Source: Bradyrhizobium sp. RP6
Lineage (GTDB): Bacteria > Pseudomonadota > Alphaproteobacteria > Rhizobiales > Xanthobacteraceae
NCBI RefSeq assembly: GCF_003837805.1
Contig: NZ_RQIT01000002.1
Location: 186,001-250,000 of the forward strand
DNA length: 64,000 nt
Direction: 5' to 3'
The position numbers and the translations under genes are program-made. Below, piece after piece: positions 35,154-43,501 of this stretch. Under the pieces are notes generated by a model, which did no database searches, was not told where the DNA came from, and saw only the letters and a list, made by a program, of their open reading frames with translations. Numbering within the stretch: position 1 is the stretch's first letter; every line of letters begins with the position of its first letter.

Positions 35154-35489
35154 GTGGCAGGCGGTATTTCCATTCACGCGGTCGATGTGGCGAGCGGGCG
35201 GCCGGCGCAGGGGCTGCGCGTCGAGATCTGGCGGATCGATCCGGACTCCGCGCGCATCGCCGACGGGCGGCTCGGCGCCAACGGCGTGCTCGATCATGCC
35301 GTTGTGCAAGGTGCCGGTGTAACGGAAGGCGCGTACGAGGTGCTGTTTCATCTCGGCGAGTTCTTTGGCGAGCGCGACGGCTTTCTCACGGTGACGCCGT
35401 TCCGCTTCCGCATCAAGGATGTTGACGAGCATTTTCATCTGCCGCTGAAATTCACGCGCTGGGGCTACTCGCTGTTTCGCGGTGCCTGA
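35154..35489 (+). CDS. hiuH: 5-hydroxyisourate hydrolase-like (transthyretin-related) protein
   Basis: A 111-residue protein. GTG 35154 has GGGAGGA upstream and yields VAGGISIHAVDVASGRPA, the expected N-terminus with catalytic H8. HFHLPLKF contains the C-terminal active-site His. Family enzymes hydrolyse 5-hydroxyisourate in uric-acid breakdown. The invariant C-terminal YRGS is FRGA here, which removes the terminal Ser and Tyr hydroxyl, so activity or specificity may differ. It lies in a cluster of amidase, hydantoinase and racemase-like genes. Its stop abuts the converging permease stop with no spacer (TGATCA). Confidence 0.8.
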   Translation: MAGGISIHAVDVASGRPAQGLRVEIWRIDPDSARIADGRLGANGVLDHAVVQGAGVTEGAYEVLFHLGEFFGERDGFLTVTPFRFRIKDVDEHFHLPLKFTRWGYSLFRGA

Positions 35490-36305
35490 TCAGTTCGTCA
35501 GCCGCCGCGACAGGCCGGTCACACGCTCCATGACCGCGACCAACGCGACGGTGGCCATGATCAGCACGCCGGAGAGCGCGGCGATGGTAACGTCGAGCTT
35601 GCCTTCGAGATCCTGCCACATCCGGATCGGCAGCATGTCGGTCGCGGCATCGCGCAGGAACAGCGACACCGGCACGTTGTCGAAGGACGACATGAAGGCG
35701 ATGAAGGCGCCCGCGATGATGCCGGGCCGGATCAGCGGCAGCACGATGCGGCGGAACGTGTAGAGACGGCTTGCCCCAAGCACGGCTGAGCTTTCGAGCA
35801 GGGTCGGCTCGAGCTGGGCGAGGGCCGCGACCGTGTTGCGCACGACATAGGGGACGCAGACCACGGTATGTCCGATCACCAGCGTCAGCGGTGACACCGG
35901 CAGGCCGACGAGGGAGAACAGCATTAGGGCAGCAAGACCGAAGGCGAGCGCCGGCAAGACCAGCGGCGACATGAAGAGGGAATCGAGCAGACGTGTCGAC
36001 AGCGTCCGCGACCGCGAAATCGCGAGCGCTGCCGCAACCCCGAGCACGACCGATAGGCCCGTCGCCCACAGCGCCACGATCAGGCTGTTCTTGGCCGCAA
36101 AATGCAGTTGCCAGGCATTCCAAAGCTCGACATACCAACGCAGCGAATAGCCGGGCGGCGGAAACCGCAGCGAGAAGCCGCTGGTGAAGGAGACGATCAG
36201 GACCACGAGCGACGGTGCGATGATGATGATCAGCGCGATCAGCGCGATCACGGTCATGACCAGCTCGAAGCTCAGGGCCTCCAGGGTGCGCCTGCGGCCG
36301 CTCAT
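35490..36305 (-). CDS. ABC transporter permease (PotC-like)
   Basis: A 271-residue inner-membrane permease of the spermidine/putrescine-type group with about six helices. The EAA loop lies in ESSAVLGASRLYTFRRIVLP. The start at 36305 shares one base with the stop of the first permease (TGATG), so both halves are co-translated. It belongs to a four-gene importer transcribed ATPase, binding protein, permease 1, permease 2. Confidence 0.92.
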   Translation of the reverse strand: MSGRRRTLEALSFELVMTVIALIALIIIIAPSLVVLIVSFTSGFSLRFPPPGYSLRWYVELWNAWQLHFAAKNSLIVALWATGLSVVLGVAAALAISRSRTLSTRLLDSLFMSPLVLPALAFGLAALMLFSLVGLPVSPLTLVIGHTVVCVPYVVRNTVAALAQLEPTLLESSAVLGASRLYTFRRIVLPLIRPGIIAGAFIAFMSSFDNVPVSLFLRDAATDMLPIRMWQDLEGKLDVTIAALSGVLIMATVALVAVMERVTGLSRRLTN

Positions 36306-37168
36306 CACGCCCCTCCATGGCCGCGCGACAGGCGGCCGAGCGTGGTGAAGACGGAGACGACCGCGAGCACGGCGAGCAGGAAGATGATGGAGATCGCCGC
36401 CGCAAACGGCCAGTTCTGGAGCGTGGAAGCTTGCTGATACAGATACATCGGCATGAACAGCATCTGCCCGCCGCCGACAAGCGACTGGGTGATGAAGGCG
36501 GTGATCGCGGCGGCATAGGTCAGCGTGCAGCCGGCGATCACGCCGGGGAGCGACAGCGGCAGCACGATCCTGAAAAAGGTGCGCCAGCTTCCGGCGCCGA
36601 GCGAGCAGGAAGCATCGTCGAGATTGGAATCGATGCGGCCGAGAGCCGTGATCAGCGGTAGGGTCATCAAGGGCATCTGCACCTGTGCCAGAGCGATCAC
36701 GACGCCAAACTGTGTGTAAAGCAGCTTCAACGGCGTATCGATGATCCCGAGCGATTGCAGTGCCGCATTGATGATGCCTTGACGCCCCAGGATGACGATC
36801 CAGGCGAAGGTGCGGACGACCACGCTGGTCAGAAGCGGCAGCAGCACGATCAGGATGATGATGGTCTGAAGCTTTGGTCCGACCCGTTGATAGAGCCACG
36901 CGATGGGAAAGCCGAGCACGAGACAGACGGCGGTTACCTCGGCGCCCAGCAGCAGCGTCGAGCCGAGCACGCCCAGGCTGAATGGATCGGTGAGGAAGTG
37001 CAGGTACTGGCCGAGCCCCCAGTGGAGCCCGGCCGTGTCGTTGTGCAGCGAGAGCCAGAACAATTGCAGCAGCGGCGCGACGAAGAAGAGGAGGAAGAAC
37101 AGCGCCAGCGGCGCTGCCAATCCCATCCCGTAGGACGTCACATCGCGTGATGCCGGTGCTGCACCCAT
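36305..37168 (-). CDS. ABC transporter permease (PotB-like)
   Basis: A 287-residue permease with six helices and the EAA-type loop DDASCSLGAGSWRTFFRIVLP. It starts 19 nt after the binding-protein stop. It forms the heterodimeric channel with the following gene. The substrate is not predictable beyond the polyamine/opine-type family; the neighbourhood suggests a nitrogen compound. Confidence 0.92.
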   Translation of the reverse strand: MGAAPASRDVTSYGMGLAAPLALFFLLFFVAPLLQLFWLSLHNDTAGLHWGLGQYLHFLTDPFSLGVLGSTLLLGAEVTAVCLVLGFPIAWLYQRVGPKLQTIIILIVLLPLLTSVVVRTFAWIVILGRQGIINAALQSLGIIDTPLKLLYTQFGVVIALAQVQMPLMTLPLITALGRIDSNLDDASCSLGAGSWRTFFRIVLPLSLPGVIAGCTLTYAAAITAFITQSLVGGGQMLFMPMYLYQQASTLQNWPFAAAISIIFLLAVLAVVSVFTTLGRLSRGHGGA

Positions 37169-37187
37169 GATTCAAACCTTCAAAGTC

Positions 37188-38246
37188 TTAGATCTTGATT
37201 TCGCGGTTGAAGCGCTCGATCCAGGCCGAGCGCTGCTCGTTGATCTTCTTCCAGTCCTGGAACACGAACTTCTTCTTCAGCTCCGCGGTGTCCTTGGCCA
37301 GCACGCGCGCAATCTCGCCGCCCATCGTGACCTTGGAATTGGTCGGCACGATCAGATAGGGCGGGTTCATCAGTGTGGTCTGCACCTCGGGCGTCAGCGC
37401 GGCCTCGATCAGCTTGAAGGCGAGCTCGCGGTTGGGCGAGTTCTTGACGATGTGGATCGTGGTCTTGAAGGCGATGGCGCCTTCCTTCGGCGCCACGAAC
37501 TCGACCGGCACGCCGCGCGCTTTCAGGATCTGGATGGCGTTGAAATTGCCTGGCGAGATATCGATCTGGCCCTGCTGGAACAGGGTCGCGAGCGCGCCAG
37601 GATTGGCGGCGACCGCGGCGAGATTGGGCTTGAGCTCTTCCAACGCCTTGAAGCCGGGATCGACATTGGCTTCGGAGCCGCCGCGCATCTTGGCAATCTC
37701 GACCAGCCATCCGGTGCCGAGTGTCGAGTTGAGGTTGGTGATGCCGACGCGGCCCTTGAACTCGGGCTTCCAGAGATCGGCCCACGACGTCGGTGGCGTC
37801 TTGACGGCTTCTGGATTGTAGGTGAGGCCGACGACCTGAAAGAACGGGGCGGGACCCATCGGCTCCTGCGCCTCGGCGATCAGGTCCTTGTAGTAGGCGC
37901 TTTTCTCGACGGGATAGGACTCGACCAGGTCCTGGCCGATGGCGACGAGAGCAGGACCGGGATCATGCAGCATAACGTCGATCGGCGGATTGGCCTTGGC
38001 GGCGTTGACCTTCGCGATCTGGTCGACCGAGAGCATCGGGTCGAGCACGATCGCAGCGTCCGCGTTCGCCTTGCGAAAGGCCGGTATCAGCACCGCCTTG
38101 TGCGCTTCCTCCCAACTTCCGGTGAAGGTCGCAAACACCAGTGGGCGGGCCTGGGCGAAGCTCAGTCCGGGAAACGCTTTCACGGCGCCGAGTGTGAGGG
38201 CGGTGGTCAGCAGGCTTCGGCGGTTGAGGATCATGTCGAACTCCAT
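37188..38246 (-). CDS. ABC transporter substrate-binding protein (PotD-like)
   Basis: A 352-residue periplasmic binding protein of the extracellular solute-binding family 1/PotD type. The N-terminus NRRSLLTTALTLGAVKAF looks like a twin-arginine signal. Recognisable blocks are TFTGSWEEAHKAVLIPAF and WADLWKPEFKGRVGI. It lies between the ATPase (18-nt gap) and permease genes of the same importer. Confidence 0.92.
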   Translation of the reverse strand: MEFDMILNRRSLLTTALTLGAVKAFPGLSFAQARPLVFATFTGSWEEAHKAVLIPAFRKANADAAIVLDPMLSVDQIAKVNAAKANPPIDVMLHDPGPALVAIGQDLVESYPVEKSAYYKDLIAEAQEPMGPAPFFQVVGLTYNPEAVKTPPTSWADLWKPEFKGRVGITNLNSTLGTGWLVEIAKMRGGSEANVDPGFKALEELKPNLAAVAANPGALATLFQQGQIDISPGNFNAIQILKARGVPVEFVAPKEGAIAFKTTIHIVKNSPNRELAFKLIEAALTPEVQTTLMNPPYLIVPTNSKVTMGGEIARVLAKDTAELKKKFVFQDWKKINEQRSAWIERFNREIKI

Positions 38247-38264
38247 TTGGACTATGTCTGAATT

Positions 38265-39359
38265 TCAAAGCGTTGCGGGAAAGGCGTTGGCAAGCGACGG
38301 CGCGAGCGGTGCGAGACGCACCGCGGCACCGTTCTCTAGCGCGCGCGTCTCGCCGATGCGCGCCTGGGAGACCTTGACGCCGGAGCCGTCGGCAGTGGTG
38401 ACTTCGTGCACGACAGTGGCTCCCAGCGGCAGCGACATGCCGACGACGCCGGCAAAGCCGGTCTCGTCGCCGACGAATTGCAGATGCTCGGGACGGATAC
38501 AGACGGTGACGCGGCCACCTTCGCTGAGCGCCCCGCCGACGGGCCGCGCGATGATCTCCGTGCCGGCGTCGAGGCGTATCTTGGCGGCAGTACGGTCCGC
38601 CGAGACCACCACGCCGGGCATGCGGTTGGTCGAACCGACGAAGGTGTTGACGAACAAGGTCTGGGGCCGGTCGTAGACGTCGGATGGTGTGCCGAACTGT
38701 TCGAGATTGCCGTGGCTCAGCACGGCGACCCGGTCGGCCATCGACAGCGCCTCTTCTTGATCGTGAGTGACGATGAGCGTGGTGATGCCGGAAACACGTT
38801 GCAGCCGCTTGACCTCGATCTGCATGTCGAGCCGCAGATTCTTGTCGAGCGCGGCAAAGGGCTCGTCGAGGAGCAGGATCGACGGCTTGATCGCGAGCGC
38901 TCGGGCGAGCGCGACGCGCTGCTGCTGGCCGCCGGAGAGCTGCCGCGGCAGCCGCTCGGCCATTGCGGGCAGCTGCACCAGATCCAGCAGGCGCTGCGCC
39001 TCGCGCTGGCGCGTCGCCTTGTCGATGCCGCGGGCGGCGAGGCCGTAAGCGACGTTCTCACTGATCGACAGGTGAGGAAACAGCGCGTAGTTCTGGAACA
39101 CGATCCCGACCGAGCGGCGATTCGGCGGCAGCATGTCTACGATGTCGTCGCCGATGATGATCCTCCCTTGCGTCTGCGCGATGAAGCCCGCGATGATGCG
39201 CAGGAGCGTTGTCTTGCCGCAGCCGGACGGACCGAGTAGGGCGATGATCTCGCCGCCCTTGATGTCGAGATTGATGTCCTCGACCGCGAGTGAGCCGCTC
39301 GGATAGCGGTGTGTGACCGCGTCGACGACGAGCGAACGCCCGCTTGGCGCATCAGCCAT
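38265..39359 (-). CDS. ABC transporter ATP-binding protein (PotA-like)
   Basis: A 364-residue ATPase. ATG 39359 has GGGAGG upstream. Walker A is GPSGCGKTT, the signature is LSGGQQQR and Walker B is ILLLDEPFAALD. The C-terminal 120 residues form a TOBE regulatory domain, as in PotA/MalK. It is the first gene of the importer operon and diverges from the amidase gene by 88 nt, a region that must hold both promoters. Confidence 0.94.
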   Translation of the reverse strand: MADAPSGRSLVVDAVTHRYPSGSLAVEDINLDIKGGEIIALLGPSGCGKTTLLRIIAGFIAQTQGRIIIGDDIVDMLPPNRRSVGIVFQNYALFPHLSISENVAYGLAARGIDKATRQREAQRLLDLVQLPAMAERLPRQLSGGQQQRVALARALAIKPSILLLDEPFAALDKNLRLDMQIEVKRLQRVSGITTLIVTHDQEEALSMADRVAVLSHGNLEQFGTPSDVYDRPQTLFVNTFVGSTNRMPGVVVSADRTAAKIRLDAGTEIIARPVGGALSEGGRVTVCIRPEHLQFVGDETGFAGVVGMSLPLGATVVHEVTTADGSGVKVSQARIGETRALENGAAVRLAPLAPSLANAFPATL

Positions 39360-39447
39360 GGTGTTGCCTCCCGTTGCCCCAGAGCAGTAAGCAAGTCTCG
39401 TGCCCGCGCCTGTCGCTTTTCGGCGCGGGTTTTGGCATGGTGGCCCG

Positions 39448-40836
39448 ATGAAGACTGATCGATCGGTTTGCGACCTCACAACCACGGAGCTTGCCCGCGC
39501 GATTGCGAGGCGCGAACTGTCCTCGCGTGAGGCCGTTGAAGCGCATCTTGCGCGGATTGCGGGTCTCGACAGTCAGTTGGCGGCGTTCGTGACGGTCGAT
39601 GTGGACGGTGCTCGCCGTGCCGCGCAGATTTGCGATGCGGCATCGGAGCCGCTCGGTCCGCTGCACGGTGCGCCTCTCGGGATCAAAGACCTCACCGACA
39701 CCCGCGGGCTTAAGACAACTTATGGATCGATGCTGTTTCGCGATCACCTCCCGGGTGAGGACGATCTGGTGGTCGCGAGGCTGCGCCGCGCCGGTGCGAT
39801 TATTCTGGGCAAGACCAACACGCCGGAGTTCGGCTTCGGCGCGGTCTGCACCAACCGATTGTGCGGGCCGACGCGCAATCCCTACGATTCCGCACTGACC
39901 TCCGGCGGATCGTCCGGCGGCTCTGCCGTCGCGGTCGCGGCCGGCATGGTGCCGCTGGCGCATGGCACCGATTTCGGCGGCTCGGTGCGCACGCCCGCAA
40001 GCTTCTGCGACGTCACCTCGATCCGGCCGACGCCCGGCCGCATTCCGTCGCCGCGCCGGCCGCTCGGCTGGGACATGCTCGCCACCCACGGTTTCCTGGC
40101 CCGCGGTGTCGATGACCTCGCTCTCGCGCTGTCCGTATGCGAGGGAAGCGACGTGCGCGACCCCGTATCGATCGGTATCGGCAGCGACGATTGGTCGAAC
40201 GCGGGACGTCCGAGGATCGCCGTAACACCCCATTTCGGTGTTGCACCGGTCGCACGCGACGTTCGCGCGCGCTTCACCACCGCATGTGAGGCGCTGGCCA
40301 GGGTTGCCGACGTCGTGCCGTCCTCGCCCGATTGTATCGGCGCGGTCGAAACCTTCCGCACGCTGCGCACCGCGCATATCGCCAACAGCTATGGCGAGTT
40401 GCTGAGGACCCGGCGTGCGGAGCTCACTCCGACGGTGATCTGGAACATCGAGGCCGGCACGAAACTGTCTGCGCAGGACTACCTCAATGCAGAACGGCGT
40501 CGCACCGCCATCTACCGCAGCTTTCGCGAGCTGTTCACCCGTATCGATTTCCTGATTGCGCCGGCCGCATCCGTCTTCCCCTGGCCGAACGAGATCAGCG
40601 ATGTTACCGCAATTGACGGGGCGGCATTGGAGACGGCGATCGACTATCTCGCGGTCACTTTCATCGTGTCCCTGGTCGGCTTTCCGGTCCTGACCATGCC
40701 AGTACGACGAGAAGCGAGCGATCTGCCCTTCGGCATCCAGATCGTCGCGCCCCCGGGATGCGAATTCCGCTTGTTTGCCTTCGGCCGTGTTCTCGAGCAC
40801 GAATTGGGCTTTTCGCATCGTCGGCCGCCTCTCTGA
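39448..40836 (+). CDS. Amidase-signature-family hydrolase
   Basis: A 462-residue cytoplasmic amidase. The Ser-cisSer-Lys triad is visible: Lys in GIKDLTDTRG, cis-Ser in TSGGSSGGSAVAV and nucleophile Ser in GTDFGGSVRTPA. ATG 39448 is favoured over an upstream in-frame ATG at 39400 because the family begins near LTTTELARAIARRELSS. Likely substrates are carbamoyl or amide intermediates of hydantoin/ureide breakdown, judged from neighbours. It diverges from the ABC importer and converges on the racemase-like gene with stops directly abutting. Confidence 0.9.
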   Translation: MKTDRSVCDLTTTELARAIARRELSSREAVEAHLARIAGLDSQLAAFVTVDVDGARRAAQICDAASEPLGPLHGAPLGIKDLTDTRGLKTTYGSMLFRDHLPGEDDLVVARLRRAGAIILGKTNTPEFGFGAVCTNRLCGPTRNPYDSALTSGGSSGGSAVAVAAGMVPLAHGTDFGGSVRTPASFCDVTSIRPTPGRIPSPRRPLGWDMLATHGFLARGVDDLALALSVCEGSDVRDPVSIGIGSDDWSNAGRPRIAVTPHFGVAPVARDVRARFTTACEALARVADVVPSSPDCIGAVETFRTLRTAHIANSYGELLRTRRAELTPTVIWNIEAGTKLSAQDYLNAERRRTAIYRSFRELFTRIDFLIAPAASVFPWPNEISDVTAIDGAALETAIDYLAVTFIVSLVGFPVLTMPVRREASDLPFGIQIVAPPGCEFRLFAFGRVLEHELGFSHRRPPL

Positions 40837-41586
40837 TCAGCTGTCGCGATGCTCGATCCGGGCGGCGAGCGCAGCGGCGAGACCGAGGGTCGGTTTGGCG
40901 GCGGGCCGGCGGAACGTTCCCGCTGCTGCCTTGCGCAGGTGCAAGGCAACCAGCGCTTCGGCCTGCTTCACAGAGGCGACGACCTGATCGACCACGGGAA
41001 CGGGAATCCGGTCGGCGACGCGCTCGGCGAGGCCGGAGAGCGGGGCGCCCGCAAAAATCAGCACATCGGCCTCATCCTCGACGATGGCGCGCTGGGCGAG
41101 ATCAACCAGCACGTCCTCCTTCTCGGTGCCGACCTCCGAGATCGCCTGAAAAGGCGTATCGAGCATGCGGATGCCGGCGCAGCGCTCCCAAAGTCCATGG
41201 GCGCGGACGCACTCCTCGTACCAGGGACCAAGCGCCTGGGCGAAGGTGACGATGGCAAAGCGGCGCCCGGCCATGCAGGCAGTCAGCATGGCCGCTTCCG
41301 CCATGCCGACCACGGGAATGTCGAAGGTCTCGCGCGCGGCGAACAAGCCGGGATCGCCGAAGGCCGCGATGATCGCGGCATCGACCGTCCTGTGTTGCTC
41401 GGCCAGCATCTCCAGCGCTATCGCCCCGCCGATCTGCGCCTCTGTGCGCGTCGCGATATAGGGCACGCCGCGGGTCGCGGTGCAAGGGATCAGCTCCGTC
41501 CCGGGCGAGACCGCGCGCTGCCCGACATCCATCATCAGGTGCGTGACCTCGGCACTGGTGTTCGGGTTGAGTAACAGCAGCTTCAT
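40837..41586 (-). CDS. Asp/Glu/hydantoin racemase homologue lacking both catalytic cysteines
   Basis: A 249-residue protein with clear family architecture: LLLNPNTSAEVTHLM at the start, AAFGDPGLFAARE, and ADVLIFAGAPLSGLAER. Active hydantoin/allantoin racemases place a Cys in ACFGDPG and another in LGCAGM. Here these positions are A75 and G180, and none of the other cysteines fits. Classical two-base racemisation is therefore unlikely; a lyase, decarboxylase or binding role is possible. It is co-directional with the GntR gene 3 nt upstream. Confidence 0.85.
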   Translation of the reverse strand: MKLLLLNPNTSAEVTHLMMDVGQRAVSPGTELIPCTATRGVPYIATRTEAQIGGAIALEMLAEQHRTVDAAIIAAFGDPGLFAARETFDIPVVGMAEAAMLTACMAGRRFAIVTFAQALGPWYEECVRAHGLWERCAGIRMLDTPFQAISEVGTEKEDVLVDLAQRAIVEDEADVLIFAGAPLSGLAERVADRIPVPVVDQVVASVKQAEALVALHLRKAAAGTFRRPAAKPTLGLAAALAARIEHRDS

Positions 41587-41589
41587 GGT

Positions 41590-42318
41590 TCAGGCCGCCG
41601 TCCGCTTGGTTTGGGAGGCGGCGAGGACCTCGAGCAGGGCCGTGCCGGTGCGCGCGACATGCGCGCCGAGCAGGCGGCCGGCCGCTTCGCCGTCGCGCGC
41701 TTCGAGGGCGGCCAGGATGTCGGCGTGCTCCTCGACGGAATTGCTCCAGCGGCGATCGGCGCCGAGGGCGAGATATCGCGCGCGCTCGGCCCGGGAGATC
41801 AGCGTTTCGTGGGCTTCCCGCAGTGGCGTGTTGCGGGCCATGCGGACGATGGTGTTGTGGATCTCGCCGTTGATGGCGAAATAGTCGTCCAGCTTGCCGC
41901 TGCGGTGATGACCCTCCATGCGGGCCTGAAGCGTGCGCAGGCGGGCGAGGTCGCGCTCGGTCGCGCGCTCCGCAGCGAGCTCGGCGGCGAGCCGCTCGAT
42001 ACCGGCGAGCGCCTCGAACAATTCCGAGATGTCCTCCGCCGCGATATCGGCAATGCGCGGGCTGCGGTTGGGGCGAAGCTCGATCAAGCCCTCCGCGGCA
42101 AGCACTTTCATGGCCTCACGCAAGGGGGTGCGCGACACGCCGAGCTCCTTCGACAGCCAAGTCTCCTGGGTCTGCGAACCCGGCGGCAGTTCGCCGCGAA
42201 TGATCATCGTCCGCATCCGCGCCGCGGCACGCTCGTGCAGGCCCATCCGCTTGAGTTTGGGCGACTTTCGTCCCTTCGGCGCTTCCGGTTTTGGCTGCAC
42301 GCGTGCCTCGCTTATCAC
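41590..42318 (-). CDS. GntR-family (FCD) transcriptional regulator
   Basis: A 242-residue regulator. The winged helix (about 25-95) has LPPGSQTQETWLSKELGVSR followed by TPLREAMKVLAAEGLIEL. The FCD ligand domain (about 100-230) has the metal/His pattern NGEIHNTIVRMA and EEHADILAALEARD. It diverges from an ABC importer and probably represses it and its own operon through the near-palindrome at 42401-42415. Confidence 0.92.
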   Translation of the reverse strand: MISEARVQPKPEAPKGRKSPKLKRMGLHERAAARMRTMIIRGELPPGSQTQETWLSKELGVSRTPLREAMKVLAAEGLIELRPNRSPRIADIAAEDISELFEALAGIERLAAELAAERATERDLARLRTLQARMEGHHRSGKLDDYFAINGEIHNTIVRMARNTPLREAHETLISRAERARYLALGADRRWSNSVEEHADILAALEARDGEAAGRLLGAHVARTGTALLEVLAASQTKRTAA

Positions 42319-42400
42319 GTTGATCTTAGCCGTTTCCGGCTCCTTTGCTTGCCCAAATTATCGACGTATCTCGCTGAAAACAATGGCATAGCGCGCAAAT

Positions 42401-42415
42401 TGTATGCAGCATGCA
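42401..42415. promoter_or_regulatory. Candidate GntR/FCD operator
   Basis: TGTATGC-A-GCATGCA is a 15-bp near-perfect palindrome (6 of 7 pairs) in the 178-bp divergent region between the GntR gene and the ABC binding-protein gene. FCD regulators commonly bind short palindromes containing TGTAT/ATACA half-sites. The position, 82 nt before the ABC start and 83 nt before the regulator start, suits an operator. Confidence 0.5.
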
Positions 42416-42496
42416 GAAAGTGGATTGCGTTGCGGCGAAGCGCGGCGGATGATCGTGCGAACGCGCGAATATCGCGCCTTCGAAGCGGAGTAAGCG

Positions 42497-43501
42497 ATGC
42501 GGACGAGTTTGCGACTGGGTCTGGTGGCAATGGCGGCAATGCTGGGCGGAAGCGATCTCGCCTCGGCGCAGACGGCGAAGATCAAGCTCGGCTACGCCAA
42601 ATGCGCGCACTGCCTGCCGATGTCGCTGATCCCAGGCATGGCCAAGGGCGTCGAGGTCGAGGCCACCGGCTTCAACTCGGGGAATGACGTTCTCACCGCC
42701 TTGATATCGAAGAGTATCGACGTCGCGCAGGTCACATATCTCCATTACATCACCGCGCTCGACAAAGGCTTTGATGTCGTCGCCGTGTCCGGACAGATCA
42801 ATGGCGGCTCGGAATGCCTGTCCTCCGTGAAGCTGAGCCTGCCGCCCGAGGACTGGGCCACGTTCAAGGCGACCGTTGCGAAGGCGAAGAGCGACGGCCA
42901 GCCGCTGAAGGTTGCGGCCTCCCGCGGCAACGCGCAGGACATCCACATGCGCGGGGCGTTCCTCAAGCAGGGCGTTGATCCCAACAAGGACGTTCAGTTC
43001 ATCAACATTCCCAATCCCTCCGATCATCTCGCAGCACTCCAGCGCGGCGAGGTCGACATGATCTGTTCGGTCGAGCCGTTTGCATCGCAGATCCGGCTCG
43101 CCGGTGCCGGCAAGCACTTCGTGTTGCCGTATGAACAGGCCGCAGGCAATTTGACCAATTTGATCGTCACCCGCTCCGACGTGATCGCGGGCCAGCGCGC
43201 CGGCGTCCAGAGCGTTGTCAGCGCCGTGGTCGAACTCGACAACAAGCTGATCGCCGACAAGGCGCCGTGGGTCGACGTCATCAACAAGCTCACCGGTCTC
43301 GACAAGACGGTCGCGACGGAGGCGCTGAGAAATGCCTCGCCCGATCCTGCGATCCATCGTTCGCAGACGCTGGCGATCGCAGCGATGATGCGCGACCTCA
43401 AATACATCTCGAAAGACGTCTCCGCAGAAGCGCAGAAGAACATGGACTATTCGTTCCTGGAGCAGGCCACCGGAAAGGCCAAGAATGACCTCGGTTACTG
43501 A
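42497..43501 (+). CDS. ABC transporter substrate-binding protein (NMT1/TauA-like)
   Basis: A 334-residue periplasmic binding protein with a signal peptide (MRTSLRLGLVAMAAMLGGSD, cleavage near ASA-Q). It is of the nitrate/sulfonate/taurine/thiamine-precursor type (VTYLHYITALDKGFDVVAV, VDMICSVEPFASQI). A CxxC pair (KCAHC, about residues 36-39) occurs right at the start of the mature lobe and is unusual for the family. It overlaps the permease start by 17 nt. Confidence 0.88.
   Translation: MRTSLRLGLVAMAAMLGGSDLASAQTAKIKLGYAKCAHCLPMSLIPGMAKGVEVEATGFNSGNDVLTALISKSIDVAQVTYLHYITALDKGFDVVAVSGQINGGSECLSSVKLSLPPEDWATFKATVAKAKSDGQPLKVAASRGNAQDIHMRGAFLKQGVDPNKDVQFINIPNPSDHLAALQRGEVDMICSVEPFASQIRLAGAGKHFVLPYEQAAGNLTNLIVTRSDVIAGQRAGVQSVVSAVVELDNKLIADKAPWVDVINKLTGLDKTVATEALRNASPDPAIHRSQTLAIAAMMRDLKYISKDVSAEAQKNMDYSFLEQATGKAKNDLGY

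Noticed and set aside
42384..42400. Sigma-54-like promoter (TGGCATAGCGCGCAAAT) upstream of the ABC importer
   Set aside because: The GG and GC elements are not at the required 10-base spacing, and no enhancer-binding activator gene is near.
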